NCBI RefSeq assembly: GCF_001613045.1
Contig: NZ_BDBP01000049.1
Location: forward strand, 1-64,000
Reading direction: 5' to 3'
Length of the DNA stretch: 64,000 bases
Origin: Nocardia lijiangensis NBRC 108240
Lineage (GTDB): Bacteria > Actinomycetota > Actinomycetes > Mycobacteriales > Mycobacteriaceae
Part shown: positions 1 through 7,742 of the stretch, piece after piece
Position numbering within the stretch: the stretch's first letter is position 1
How the letters are laid out: each line of letters begins with the position of its first letter
Position numbers and translations under genes: made by a program
The notes under the pieces: model-generated
What the model saw: the letters and a program-made list of their open reading frames with translations, nothing else
The model's database searches: none
What the model was told of the DNA's origin: nothing

Positions 1-1151
1 CGGCCTTCGCGCGGGGCGGGACCGCCGCCGGGGCCTTCGGGCGGCGCGTCGGGTCCGTCGTCGGGGTCCTCGGGACCGCGATCGCCGTCCGAGCCCTCGG
101 CATCCTGGCGTTCGCCGTCGAATTCCGTTGGCGGCGTGGACTCTTCCGCGCGGTCGGCCTCCGCGGCGGCGTTCTCCATGGCTTCGTCGAGTTGTTCCTC
201 GCTGATGCCCGGCTCGTCGAACGGGTCGCGCCGACGCCGGTGTGGCAAAGCGAGTTCCGCGGCGATCCGCACGTCCTCCGCGGTGACGACATCGCTGCCG
301 CGCCAGGCCGCGTGCGCGGTCGCGGTGCGGGCGACCACGAGGTCGGCACGCATGCCGTCGACGTCGAAGGACGCGCACAGGGCCGCGATCCGCCGCAGCT
401 CCACATCGTCGAGCGCGACCTCCGGCAGCCGGTCGCGGGCCGCCAGAATGCGCTCGGCGATCTCCAGGTCGGCGGCGGCGTAGCCGGCGGCGAACCCGGC
501 CGGATCGGCCTCGTAGTCGAGCCTGCGGCGCACCACCGCCATGCGCACGTCCACCTCGCGGGAGGCGGCCACGTCGACGGTGAGACCGAACCGGTCCAGC
601 AGCTGCGGGCGCAGTTCGCCCTCTTCCGGGTTCATGGTGCCGACCAGCACGAAGCGCGCGGGATGCGAATGCGAAACGCCGTCGCGTTCGATGTGCACGC
701 GGCCCATGGCCGCGGCGTCGAGCAACACGTCCACCAGGTGGTCGTGCAGCAGATTCACCTCGTCGACGTACAGCACACCGTGGTGCGCGGCCGCCAGCAG
801 ACCGGGCCGGAACGCCTGCTCGCCGTCGCGCAGCACCCGCTCCAGGTCCAGCGATCCGACCACGCGGTCCTCGGTGGCGCCGACCGGCAGCTCGACCAGC
901 CGCGCGGGCCGCGCGCCCGTCTCGTCCACCACCGGCGGCAGCAGCTGCGCCAGCGCGCGCACCACGGTCGACTTCGCGGTCCCCTTCTCGCCGCGCACCA
1001 GCACCCCGCCGATACCGGGATGCACCGCGCACAAGATCAACGCCAGCTGCAGCCGCTCCTGCCCGACCACCGCGGAGAACGGAAACCCCGCCTCGGCGTC
1101 GACACGAGGCGAACGGTACGAGGGTGCAGCTTCTACACGGGACAAAGGCAC
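1..1151 (-). CDS. Magnesium-chelatase-like AAA+ ATPase (fused ChlI/ChlD type), C-terminus cut by window
   Basis: Reading leftward from a GTG at 1151, 383 codons stay open to the window edge, so the C-terminal part (expected VWA/ChlD region) is missing. An in-frame TAG four codons upstream and a GGGGG run just before make this GTG the first possible start. Residues 54-62 form a Walker A loop (GEKGTAKST) and 126-131 a Walker B (VLYVDE), followed by ChlI-type sensor residues (GTMNPEEGELRPQLLDRFGL). The visible end (about residue 330 on) is an acidic, proline-rich linker as found between the ChlI and ChlD halves. The family moves metal into tetrapyrroles. In non-photosynthetic actinobacteria the substrate is uncertain (a cobaltochelatase-like role has been suggested). 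The neighbours match the Rv2850c region. Confidence 0.88.
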   Translation of the reverse strand, partial: MPLSRVEAAPSYRSPRVDAEAGFPFSAVVGQERLQLALILCAVHPGIGGVLVRGEKGTAKSTVVRALAQLLPPVVDETGARPARLVELPVGATEDRVVGSLDLERVLRDGEQAFRPGLLAAAHHGVLYVDEVNLLHDHLVDVLLDAAAMGRVHIERDGVSHSHPARFVLVGTMNPEEGELRPQLLDRFGLTVDVAASREVDVRMAVVRRRLDYEADPAGFAAGYAAADLEIAERILAARDRLPEVALDDVELRRIAALCASFDVDGMRADLVVARTATAHAAWRGSDVVTAEDVRIAAELALPHRRRRDPFDEPGISEEQLDEAMENAAAEADRAEESTPPTEFDGERQDAEGSDGDRGPEDPDDGPDAPPEGPGGGPAPREG

Positions 1152-1361
1152 GCCCCCAGCCTAGGCGCGCACCTGTCTCGTCCACGAACCACCCCGACCG
1201 AGCGCTTGGCAGACGGCCGAACCCGAACGAGCCCCGCGCAGACCCCCAACCACCGTCGGAGCGCGTCTTATGAGCCCGTCCGCGGCCCGTCTCCCGTGTT
1301 CGAAAGGTGGCACACGCCACAGCATCAAAGCTGGGTCAGCGCACCTTCAACTCTTGGGCAA

Positions 1362-1811
1362 CTAACCCCGGCGCATCGGGACGTGCATGATCCCGTCGTC
1401 GTCGAATTCCTCACCGTCACGCTGGAAGCCGTGCTTGGTGTACATGTCGACGAGGTAGGTCTGCGCGTTCAACCGCACGGTGGCGGAGCCGACCTCGGCG
1501 AGCGCGGCTTGCAGCAGGCGGGTGGTGTAGCCGTGGCCGCGAGCCGGGACGGCGGTGCAGAGGCGGCCGATGCGGAACGACTTGACGCCGTTCTCGTGTT
1601 CCTCGAGCAGGCGCAGGGTGCAGATGACCTCACCCTCGTCGTCGAGCCAGAAGTGACGGGTTTCCGGCAGCAGATCGAGTCCGTCCAATTCCGGGTAGGC
1701 GCACTTCTGTTCGACGACAAAGACTTCGACGCGAAGTTTCAACAGCTGATACAGGGTCGCGGTATCGAGATCCTGCGCCCATGACCGTTTGAGAGCAACC
1801 GTGGACATCAT
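1362..1811 (-). CDS. GNAT-family N-acetyltransferase, ElaA type
   Basis: 149 residues, the usual length for ElaA-like GNAT proteins. The acetyl-CoA binding region appears as RIGRLCTAVPARGHGYTTRLL (about 80-100), a variant of the R/Q-x-x-G-x-G/A loop, and the C-terminal half has MYTKHGFQRDGEEFDDDGIMHVPM, typical of ElaA. The start is ATGATG at 1811/1808; either could be used. It lies 18 bp downstream of mqo on the same strand and upstream of the Mg-chelatase gene, so the three may be co-transcribed. Its acceptor substrate is unknown. The position matches Rv2851c in M. tuberculosis. Confidence 0.88.
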   Translation of the reverse strand: MMSTVALKRSWAQDLDTATLYQLLKLRVEVFVVEQKCAYPELDGLDLLPETRHFWLDDEGEVICTLRLLEEHENGVKSFRIGRLCTAVPARGHGYTTRLLQAALAEVGSATVRLNAQTYLVDMYTKHGFQRDGEEFDDDGIMHVPMRRG

Positions 1812-1829
1812 CGCGCCTTGCTATCACAC

Positions 1830-3353
1830 CTACGGCGTCAGCGCGACCCCTGCGTGCTTCGGCGTGTTCGCGTTGTTGAGGTTCAGCGCCTTGTTCGTCC
1901 AGTCCCACACGTCGTGGAACAGGGCTTTGTCGTCGGAGAGCTTCACGCCGAGCGACGGGATCATCTGGCGCAGGCGCGGGGTCCAGTCGGCGTATTCGCG
2001 CGGGAAGCAGCGCTGCAGCACGTCGAGCATGGCGGTGACGCAGGTGGACGCGCCCGGCGAGGCGCCGAGCAGACCCGCGATGGAGCCGTCCTTGGCGGCG
2101 ATGACGGCGGTGCCCAGTTCCAGCACGCCGCCAACGCCCTTGCGGCGGATGATCTGCACGCGCTGGCCCGCGGTGATGAGTTCCCAGTCGCGGCCGTCGG
2201 CGCGCGGGATGAACTCCTCCATGGTGTAGACCTTGCCCGCCTGCGACTTGAGCAGCTCCGAGACCAGGTACTTGACCAGCGACATCTCGGTGAGGCCGAC
2301 GCCGAGCATCGGCGCGAGGTTACCGGCGTTGATCGACTTGAACAGGTCGGTGTTGCTGCCGTCCTTGAGGAACTTCGGGGTCCAGCCCGCGTACGGGCCG
2401 AACAGCAGGCCCGGCTTGCCGTTGATGACGCGAGTGTCCAAGTGCGGCACGGACATCGGCGGGGCGCCGACGGCGGCCTTGCCGTACACCTTGGCCTCGT
2501 GCTTCTGGATCAGGGCCGGGTTGGTGCAGCGCAGGAACTGGCCGCTGACCGGGAAGCCCGCGAAGCCCTTGATCTCCTTGATGCCGGACTTCTGCAGCAG
2601 CGGCAGCGCGCCGCCGCCCGCGCCGACGAACACGAACTTGGCCTCGACGGTGCGGGTCTGGCGGGTGCGCAGGTTGCGGACCCGGATCTTCCAGCTGCCG
2701 TCGCGCTGCTTGTCGAGGTCGCACACCTCGTGGCCGAAGGCCAGGTTCGCGCCGGTGGCGCCGAGGTAGCCGAGCAGTTCCTTGGTGAGCGAACCGAAGT
2801 CGATGTCGGTGCCGCCGTCGGTCCAGTTCAGCGCGACCGGGTCGGAGAAGTCGCGGCCCTTGGCCATCAGCGGCAGCCTGCGCGCGAACTCGTCGGGGGT
2901 GTCGACGTACTCCATGCCCTCGAACAGCGGGTGCCCGGCCAGCGCCTCGTAGCGCTTGCGCAGGTACTGCACGTCGTCGGCGCCGTGCACGAAGCTGACG
3001 TGCGGGATCGGGTTGATGAAGCGGGACGGGTCGCCGAGGATGCCGTTCTCCACCGCGTGGGCCCAGAACTGGCGCGACACCTGGAAGCGCTCGTTGATGT
3101 CGACGGCCTTGGTCACGTCGACCGAGCCGTCCGCGTTCTGCGGGCTGTAGTTCAGCTCGCAGAGGGCCGAGTGCCCGGTGCCCGCGTTGTTCCAGGGGTC
3201 GCTGCTCTCCGCCGCCGCGGCGTCCAACCGCTCGAACAACGAGATCGACCACTCCGGCTGCAGCTGACGAAGCAGCGCACCGAGGGTGGCACTCATGATC
3301 CCGGCACCGATGAGTACTACATCGGTCTTTTCAGTCATGGCAGCGTTCGGCAC
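1830..3353 (-). CDS. mqo: Malate:quinone oxidoreductase
   Basis: 507 residues, full length for Mqo. This membrane-associated FAD enzyme oxidises L-malate to oxaloacetate and passes electrons to menaquinone, linking the TCA cycle to respiration. The N-terminus has the FAD dinucleotide-binding motif (VVLIGAGIMSATLG, about 13-26) and family sequences such as NNAGTGHSALCELNY and LLGASPGASTCVTAMLDVL near the C-terminus. The first ATG is at 3353; an internal ATG at 3338 (MTEKTDVVLIG) fits homologues better and may be the real start. The gene is followed closely by the GNAT gene. A short tandem repeat lies upstream. Confidence 0.95.
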   Translation of the reverse strand: MPNAAMTEKTDVVLIGAGIMSATLGALLRQLQPEWSISLFERLDAAAAESSDPWNNAGTGHSALCELNYSPQNADGSVDVTKAVDINERFQVSRQFWAHAVENGILGDPSRFINPIPHVSFVHGADDVQYLRKRYEALAGHPLFEGMEYVDTPDEFARRLPLMAKGRDFSDPVALNWTDGGTDIDFGSLTKELLGYLGATGANLAFGHEVCDLDKQRDGSWKIRVRNLRTRQTRTVEAKFVFVGAGGGALPLLQKSGIKEIKGFAGFPVSGQFLRCTNPALIQKHEAKVYGKAAVGAPPMSVPHLDTRVINGKPGLLFGPYAGWTPKFLKDGSNTDLFKSINAGNLAPMLGVGLTEMSLVKYLVSELLKSQAGKVYTMEEFIPRADGRDWELITAGQRVQIIRRKGVGGVLELGTAVIAAKDGSIAGLLGASPGASTCVTAMLDVLQRCFPREYADWTPRLRQMIPSLGVKLSDDKALFHDVWDWTNKALNLNNANTPKHAGVALTP

Positions 3354-3411
3354 GGGTAGATCGACTTCCTTGTCACTTCTGGCGCGGCCACCGGCGTGGT
3401 GGTTCGCCTGG

Positions 3412-3475
3412 GCACGGGCGCTATGTGGTTTTGCGACGGGCGCTATGTGGTTGTTGCGACGGGCGCATGGTTGTT
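3412..3475. repeat. Three imperfect ~21-bp tandem repeats upstream of mqo
   Basis: Units at about 3412-3432, 3433-3455 and 3456-3475 share the core GACGGGCGCTATGTGGTT (the first lacks the leading GA match and the third lacks the TAT step). They lie 60-120 bp upstream of mqo, between it and the divergent hydrolase gene. They could be a repeated regulatory site or simple slippage. Confidence 0.6.
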
Positions 3476-3644
3476 ACGAGCCTGGCGTGACTCGGCGGTC
3501 GATAAGGTTACCCGCCGTTCACCTATCGCCAATTGTGCACCTCGCGCCGCCGCATTCCGGCAACGAACCCGGTGAATGTGACATAGATTCCTCCCCCGCT
3601 CCAGGTCGCGAGCGATCTTCTTTCCGGGCCGGACCTCGCCTACA

Positions 3645-4718
3645 TTGAGTCTCGTGACGAACGAAACCTCGCTAGACGTGTCCGAGATCACGGATCGGAC
3701 CGGAGGCAGTTGGCAGCCGGATGTCCTGGGAGCGGGGTACGAACAGCGGTCCATTCCGCTGGGCGCCGACCCCGACGGGGAGGGCCAGATCTCGGCCACC
3801 CTCGTGCGCTACCTCCCGGATTCCGGCGCGGCTGCCACCGAGTGCGCCGTGATCTACGTGCACGGCTTCACCGACTACTTCTTCCAGCAGCATCTCGCCG
3901 AGCATTTCGCCGCGCGCGGTCACCGCTTCTACGCCCTCGATCTGCGCAAGTGCGGCCGCTCGCTGCGCGACGGGCAGAGCCCGCACTACGTCACCGACCT
4001 CGCCTTCTACGACGAGGAGCTGGACGAGGCGCTGCGCATCGTCAAGGAGGAGACCGGCTCGGAGGTGTTGCTCGTCGCGCATTCCACCGGCGGCCTGATC
4101 ATGTCGCTGTGGCTGGACCGGCTCAACCGGGCCGCGGGCGTCGCCGCCTCGGGCATCGTCGGGATCGTGCTCAACAGCCCGTGGTTCGACCTGCAGGGTC
4201 CGTCCTACTACCGGACCATCGGCACACCGATCATCGGCGCGCTCGGCCGGTTCCGCGCCATGCTGGAGATGCCGGGCGCCTCGATCAGCACCTACGGCGA
4301 CAGCCTGCACAAGAGCGCGGCGGGCGAGTGGGATTACAACCTGGACTGGAAGCCGCTGGCGGGTGCGCCGGTGCGCTTCGGCTGGCTGCGCGCGATCCGC
4401 CGTGGCCACTTCCGGCTGCACCAAGGTCTGGACATCGGGGTGCCCGCACTGATCCTGCGGTCCCGGTTGACCAAGTTCCTGAGCAAGTACGGTCCGGCCG
4501 CCGACGTGGCCGACACGGTGCTCGACGTCCGCCAGATTCAGCGCTGGGCCGGCTGCCTCGGGGATCGCACCAACATCGTGCCGATCGATGGTGCCCGCCA
4601 CGACGTGTTCCTGTCCGCGGCCGAGCCGCGCGCCAAGGCCTTCGAGGAGATGGACAACTGGCTGGACTGGCTGGCGGTGTATCGGCGCAAGGCCGAATCA
4701 CCAGAGGCTGGTGCGTAG
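3645..4718 (+). CDS. Alpha/beta hydrolase (serine hydrolase, lysophospholipase-like)
   Basis: 357 residues if started at the TTG at 3645; a GTG at 3654 is an equal alternative, and neither has a clear ribosome binding site. The fold is recognisable from the oxyanion-side strand VIYVHGFTDYF (about 70-80), the nucleophile elbow VAHSTGG (Ser147) and a late histidine in DGARHDVFLS. The divergent partner is mqo, and the same pair (Rv2852c/Rv2854) exists in M. tuberculosis. Substrate unknown. The 3' end overlaps the convergent gene by 21 bp. Confidence 0.85.
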   Translation: MSLVTNETSLDVSEITDRTGGSWQPDVLGAGYEQRSIPLGADPDGEGQISATLVRYLPDSGAAATECAVIYVHGFTDYFFQQHLAEHFAARGHRFYALDLRKCGRSLRDGQSPHYVTDLAFYDEELDEALRIVKEETGSEVLLVAHSTGGLIMSLWLDRLNRAAGVAASGIVGIVLNSPWFDLQGPSYYRTIGTPIIGALGRFRAMLEMPGASISTYGDSLHKSAAGEWDYNLDWKPLAGAPVRFGWLRAIRRGHFRLHQGLDIGVPALILRSRLTKFLSKYGPAADVADTVLDVRQIQRWAGCLGDRTNIVPIDGARHDVFLSAAEPRAKAFEEMDNWLDWLAVYRRKAESPEAGA

Positions 4719-5261
4719 CACGATCTCGGTGGCCAGTTCGTGGGCGGCCTCGGCGGCCACGTTGTCGACGTCGACCTGCACCACGCGGAATTCGCCGTAG
4801 ACGAAGCGCCCGGAGCCGTCGGCGACCGTGCGCGGCAACCGCTTGGTGACCAGCACGGTCACCGGAAGTTCCAGCGGACGGCAGCCGGGGTCGTCGACGG
4901 CGCCGTCGGCATCGGGCGATGCGGGATGGCCGCGGTCGGCGACCACCAGGCTGATGAACCGCCCGAACGGGCCGGAGCAGGTCTGCCAGGCCACCGCGGC
5001 GCCCGCTCCGCGCCCCGCGACGTGCGTGTAGGGGACGCCGAGCTGATCGAGGATCGCGTGCACCGCGGGCGGGTCGAGTCCTTCGACGGACTCCACGGCG
5101 AGGGTGCGCAGGTCGGAGGTGTGCAGCCGCGCGGCGACCTGGTCGTACACATCCACCGGATCACCCGCGTCGGGCAAGAGCAATACCGTGTGCCGCGATT
5201 CCGGGCCGTCGACCCGCACCGTCCAGGCACGGTCACCGACCGCGATCCGCCGAGACTCCAT
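4698..5261 (-). CDS. Alpha/beta-hydrolase-fold protein, probably non-canonical
   Basis: 187 residues from the ATG at 5261 (MESRRIAVGDRAWTVRV); an upstream ATG at 5321 would add 20 low-complexity residues. The pattern TVLLLPDAGDPVDVYDQVAARL, then THVAGRGAGAAVAWQ, resembles an alpha/beta hydrolase fold, but the nucleophile position reads GRGAG instead of GxSxG. It may therefore be a catalytically dead or divergent member. It overlaps the end of the convergent hydrolase gene by 21 bp. Function unknown. Confidence 0.65.
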   Translation of the reverse strand: MESRRIAVGDRAWTVRVDGPESRHTVLLLPDAGDPVDVYDQVAARLHTSDLRTLAVESVEGLDPPAVHAILDQLGVPYTHVAGRGAGAAVAWQTCSGPFGRFISLVVADRGHPASPDADGAVDDPGCRPLELPVTVLVTKRLPRTVADGSGRFVYGEFRVVQVDVDNVAAEAAHELATEIVLRTSLW

Positions 5262-5317
5262 GCCCGAGTACGCTACACCGCCGCTACCCGCCCCCGCGGC
5301 GAGTCTCTGGGACCGGC

Positions 5318-5600
5318 TCACACCAGCAATCGCATCCCGGTGGTGGTGGCCGCCGTCGGGCTCAGGGTGACGGTAAGGTCGCAGCCCGCCCGAGCTGTTC
5401 GACGAGCGCGTCCTCGAAGTCGGCGCCCTCGGTGCAGCGGCGCAGGGCTTGCCGGACGGTGTCGGCCCGCTCGACCACGATCTCGGCGGAGGCGAGCAGG
5501 CCGAGCATGATCTCGGTGACGGTCTCGGCGTCCAGACCGTAGCGGCGCCGCAGCGCCCGATGGATCAGCCGAGTCGAGCATCGAGGAGGAGCCGTGCGGT
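5318..5600 (-). pseudogene. Broken PIN-domain (VapC-like) toxin gene
   Basis: Reading leftward, one frame gives RRRYGLDAETVTEIMLGLL, then VVERADTVRQALRR and EGADFEDALVEQLGRA, the central and late helices of a VapC-type PIN RNase. The frame is then lost, and the adjacent frame supplies the usual C-terminal end AGCDLTVT...GMRLLV up to the stop at 5318. The N-terminal half with the first catalytic aspartate is absent, and the late acidic position (normally TFD) reads TLS. So it is truncated at the 5' end and frameshifted near 5370. No VapB antitoxin gene is visible. It abuts the stop codon of the next gene. Confidence 0.65.
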
Positions 5601-6833
5601 TCAGGGCTCCTGGCGGGCGATCGCCGTCGAGATCTGGGCGACCAGCCGCCAGGGCCGGTCGGTGTCGCCGGTCGCCTTGCCGCTGGTGAGGATGGCGCCA
5701 GAGAGTCCGCGTGCGGGATCGGCCCAGCCGTACTGGGTGGTCAGTCCGCTACGGCCGAAATGGGTTTCGGTGTGGCGGCCGAATTTCGAACGACTGCCGC
5801 CGAGTTCGTAGCCTGCCACGCTGACCCGACCAGCCGCCCCGGGTATCCGGCTCGCGGGACGCACGGCCGCACGAAGCGTCTCCGGCCGCATGATCCGGAC
5901 ACTGTCCAGTTCCCCTCCGCGCGCGAGGATTTCGTAGAAGCGCGACAGTTCGCAGGCGGTGGTGACGAGATTGCCCGACGGCAGTTCCGCGGTGAGGAAC
6001 GCGCGGGTCCCCTCGTCGTTCATCCCGCCGCCCATTCCGCCGCCGAGTGCCTTGTGCGCCAAGAACTTCCACACCCGGGACGGACCAGGGCCGACCGGCA
6101 CGCTCGGCACCACCAGGTCCACCTCCTCGGGTCGCACGCCGAAGTTGGTCCAGCGGAAGCCGAGCGGCGCGAGTACCTGCTCGTGCAGGTGCTCCCGCAT
6201 TCGCTTGCCCGTCGCCCGTTGCACCAGGAGCCGCTGGATCAAACCGCTGGTCAGCGCGTGGTAGACGCGGAAACGACCGGGCGGCCAGCTGGGCCGGAGA
6301 TCGGTGAGCGCCCGCACCGCCAGCTCCTCGTCGACCACCAGTTGGTAGCCCCGATACGGCGGAGTCACGAACGGCACGCCCGCCGAATGCGACAGCACGT
6401 CGCCGATCGTGATGCGCTGTTTGCCGTTGGCGGCGAATTCCGGAATGTATTCGCACACCGGGTCGTTCAGTGCGAACGCGCCCTGCTCGACGAGCATCAT
6501 CATCAGCGCCGCCGAGACGCCCTTGGCGGTGGAGAATCCGCAGAACGGCAGATCCGGCGTGGCGAGCACCCGCGCCACCTCCGGCCCGTCTCCCGGCCGG
6601 TTCCCCCACCCGTGCCCGATCGCGCGGTTCAGCAGGATTTTCCCGTTGCGCCGCAGGCACACCTGAATCGCCGGTGTGGTACCCAACCGGTACCACGCGC
6701 GCACCGACTCCCACACGGCGTCGATCGCGGCGCGGCTCACCCCGGCATCGGCCGGATCGTCTTCGGGTCCTGCCGTCGTCACCGACTCCAGATCCGCGGC
6801 AACCGTCACCAACAAGTCAGCGGGCGCATTCAT
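5601..6833 (-). CDS. Serine hydrolase of the beta-lactamase/EstB (class C-like) family
   Basis: 410 residues from the ATG at 6833 (MNAPADLLV); the reading frame extends further upstream but would overlap the divergent lipoprotein gene. The SxxK active-site motif is at residues 101-104 (STAK, in FCGFSTAKGVSAA). A tyrosine motif (RVYHALTSGLI) and a late glycine-rich strand (HFGRSGLTTQYGW) complete the serine beta-lactamase fold. Such proteins in actinobacteria are mostly esterases or lipases rather than antibiotic-resistance enzymes. No signal peptide is seen, so it is probably cytosolic. Confidence 0.88.
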   Translation of the reverse strand: MNAPADLLVTVAADLESVTTAGPEDDPADAGVSRAAIDAVWESVRAWYRLGTTPAIQVCLRRNGKILLNRAIGHGWGNRPGDGPEVARVLATPDLPFCGFSTAKGVSAALMMMLVEQGAFALNDPVCEYIPEFAANGKQRITIGDVLSHSAGVPFVTPPYRGYQLVVDEELAVRALTDLRPSWPPGRFRVYHALTSGLIQRLLVQRATGKRMREHLHEQVLAPLGFRWTNFGVRPEEVDLVVPSVPVGPGPSRVWKFLAHKALGGGMGGGMNDEGTRAFLTAELPSGNLVTTACELSRFYEILARGGELDSVRIMRPETLRAAVRPASRIPGAAGRVSVAGYELGGSRSKFGRHTETHFGRSGLTTQYGWADPARGLSGAILTSGKATGDTDRPWRLVAQISTAIARQEP

Positions 6834-6943
6834 CCTGCCAAGGGTAGCGATGCCCCGAATTTCTGCGCCTAACGCGCCGATCGGGAACCCCGATGGAACA
6901 AACGAGCGTGCGATGGCACGGTCTCGACAGAATCGAGGGGACG

Positions 6944-7642
6944 ATGAACCACATGGTTCGCATGGCCGCGCTGATAGCCACCGCGGCCGCACTGGCGGCA
7001 GGCTGTAGCAGCGACGACTCGGCTCAACCCACGCCGAGTTCGCAACGGACGACGGTGGGGGCCGCGTCCACGCCCGGCGCAACGACCGCGCCCGCGGCGC
7101 CCGGGCCACAGACGCCCGGCGAAGCGGCCACACCCGCACCCGGGACGAACCCGCCGCCCGCCGTGACCGAAGCGCCGCAGCAGCCCGGCCCGTCCACCCC
7201 TGTCGTCACCACACTCGCACCGACCGACGACATCGGCGGCCCCGGGCGCTGCATCGATCCCGCGTCGGCGGGTGTGCGCACCGCGCTGGCCGGACTGGGC
7301 GAAGGCTGGGCTGCCACGCAGGCCTCAGCCGACCAGCCCGGTAGCTGCGGGCAATTGCTGTGGGTGCGAGCCGTAGGCGGAAATTCGGCGGGCGCGCCGA
7401 TCCACGTGATGTTCTTCCACGACGGAAAGTACTTGGGCACGGCAACTTCCGAGCCCTACGCGTTCACGCACGTGGCGGGCTCGAACGGCAACTCGGTCAA
7501 TGTGGGATACCGGTGGCTGGTCGCCGACGAGCCGTTCGCCGCGCCGCAGGGCGGTCCGGTCACGATCACCTACACGTGGACCGGTTCGGGTGTCGCCATG
7601 AGTGATCCCCTGCCGAAGGAGGTCACCCAGCCGCACCGATAG
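6944..7642 (+). CDS. LppP/LprE-family lipoprotein
   Basis: 232 residues from the ATG at 6944, which has GAGGGG four bases upstream; an in-frame ATG at 6893 lacks a signal peptide at the right place. Residues 1-20 form a lipoprotein signal peptide and Cys21 lies in the lipobox LAAGC. A long Pro/Ala/Thr linker (about 25-90) precedes a globular domain with GLGEGWAATQAS, HVMFFHDGKYLGTAT and VTITYTWTGSGV, which matches the LppP/LprE family of mycobacterial cell-envelope lipoproteins. Molecular function unknown. Confidence 0.85.
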   Translation: MNHMVRMAALIATAAALAAGCSSDDSAQPTPSSQRTTVGAASTPGATTAPAAPGPQTPGEAATPAPGTNPPPAVTEAPQQPGPSTPVVTTLAPTDDIGGPGRCIDPASAGVRTALAGLGEGWAATQASADQPGSCGQLLWVRAVGGNSAGAPIHVMFFHDGKYLGTATSEPYAFTHVAGSNGNSVNVGYRWLVADEPFAAPQGGPVTITYTWTGSGVAMSDPLPKEVTQPHR

Positions 7643-7742
7643 CGTCGAGAAGAGTTCGTGCCGACGCCGGGGATCGCCGGCCCACAAGACCTCCTGACCG
7701 GCCTCGAGATCCGGACCGAGCAACCAGGCGAACGCGGTGGAA

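Noticed and set aside
192..1784. Long plus-strand open frame (530 residues) at the left end
   Set aside because: It is antisense to the Mg-chelatase and GNAT genes, rich in Arg/His/Gly, has no domain and arises from high GC.
5601..7139. Longer form of the beta-lactamase-fold protein starting at 7139
   Set aside because: The first 102 residues are Arg/Pro-rich, overlap the divergent lipoprotein gene and lack family similarity; the ATG at 6833 fits.
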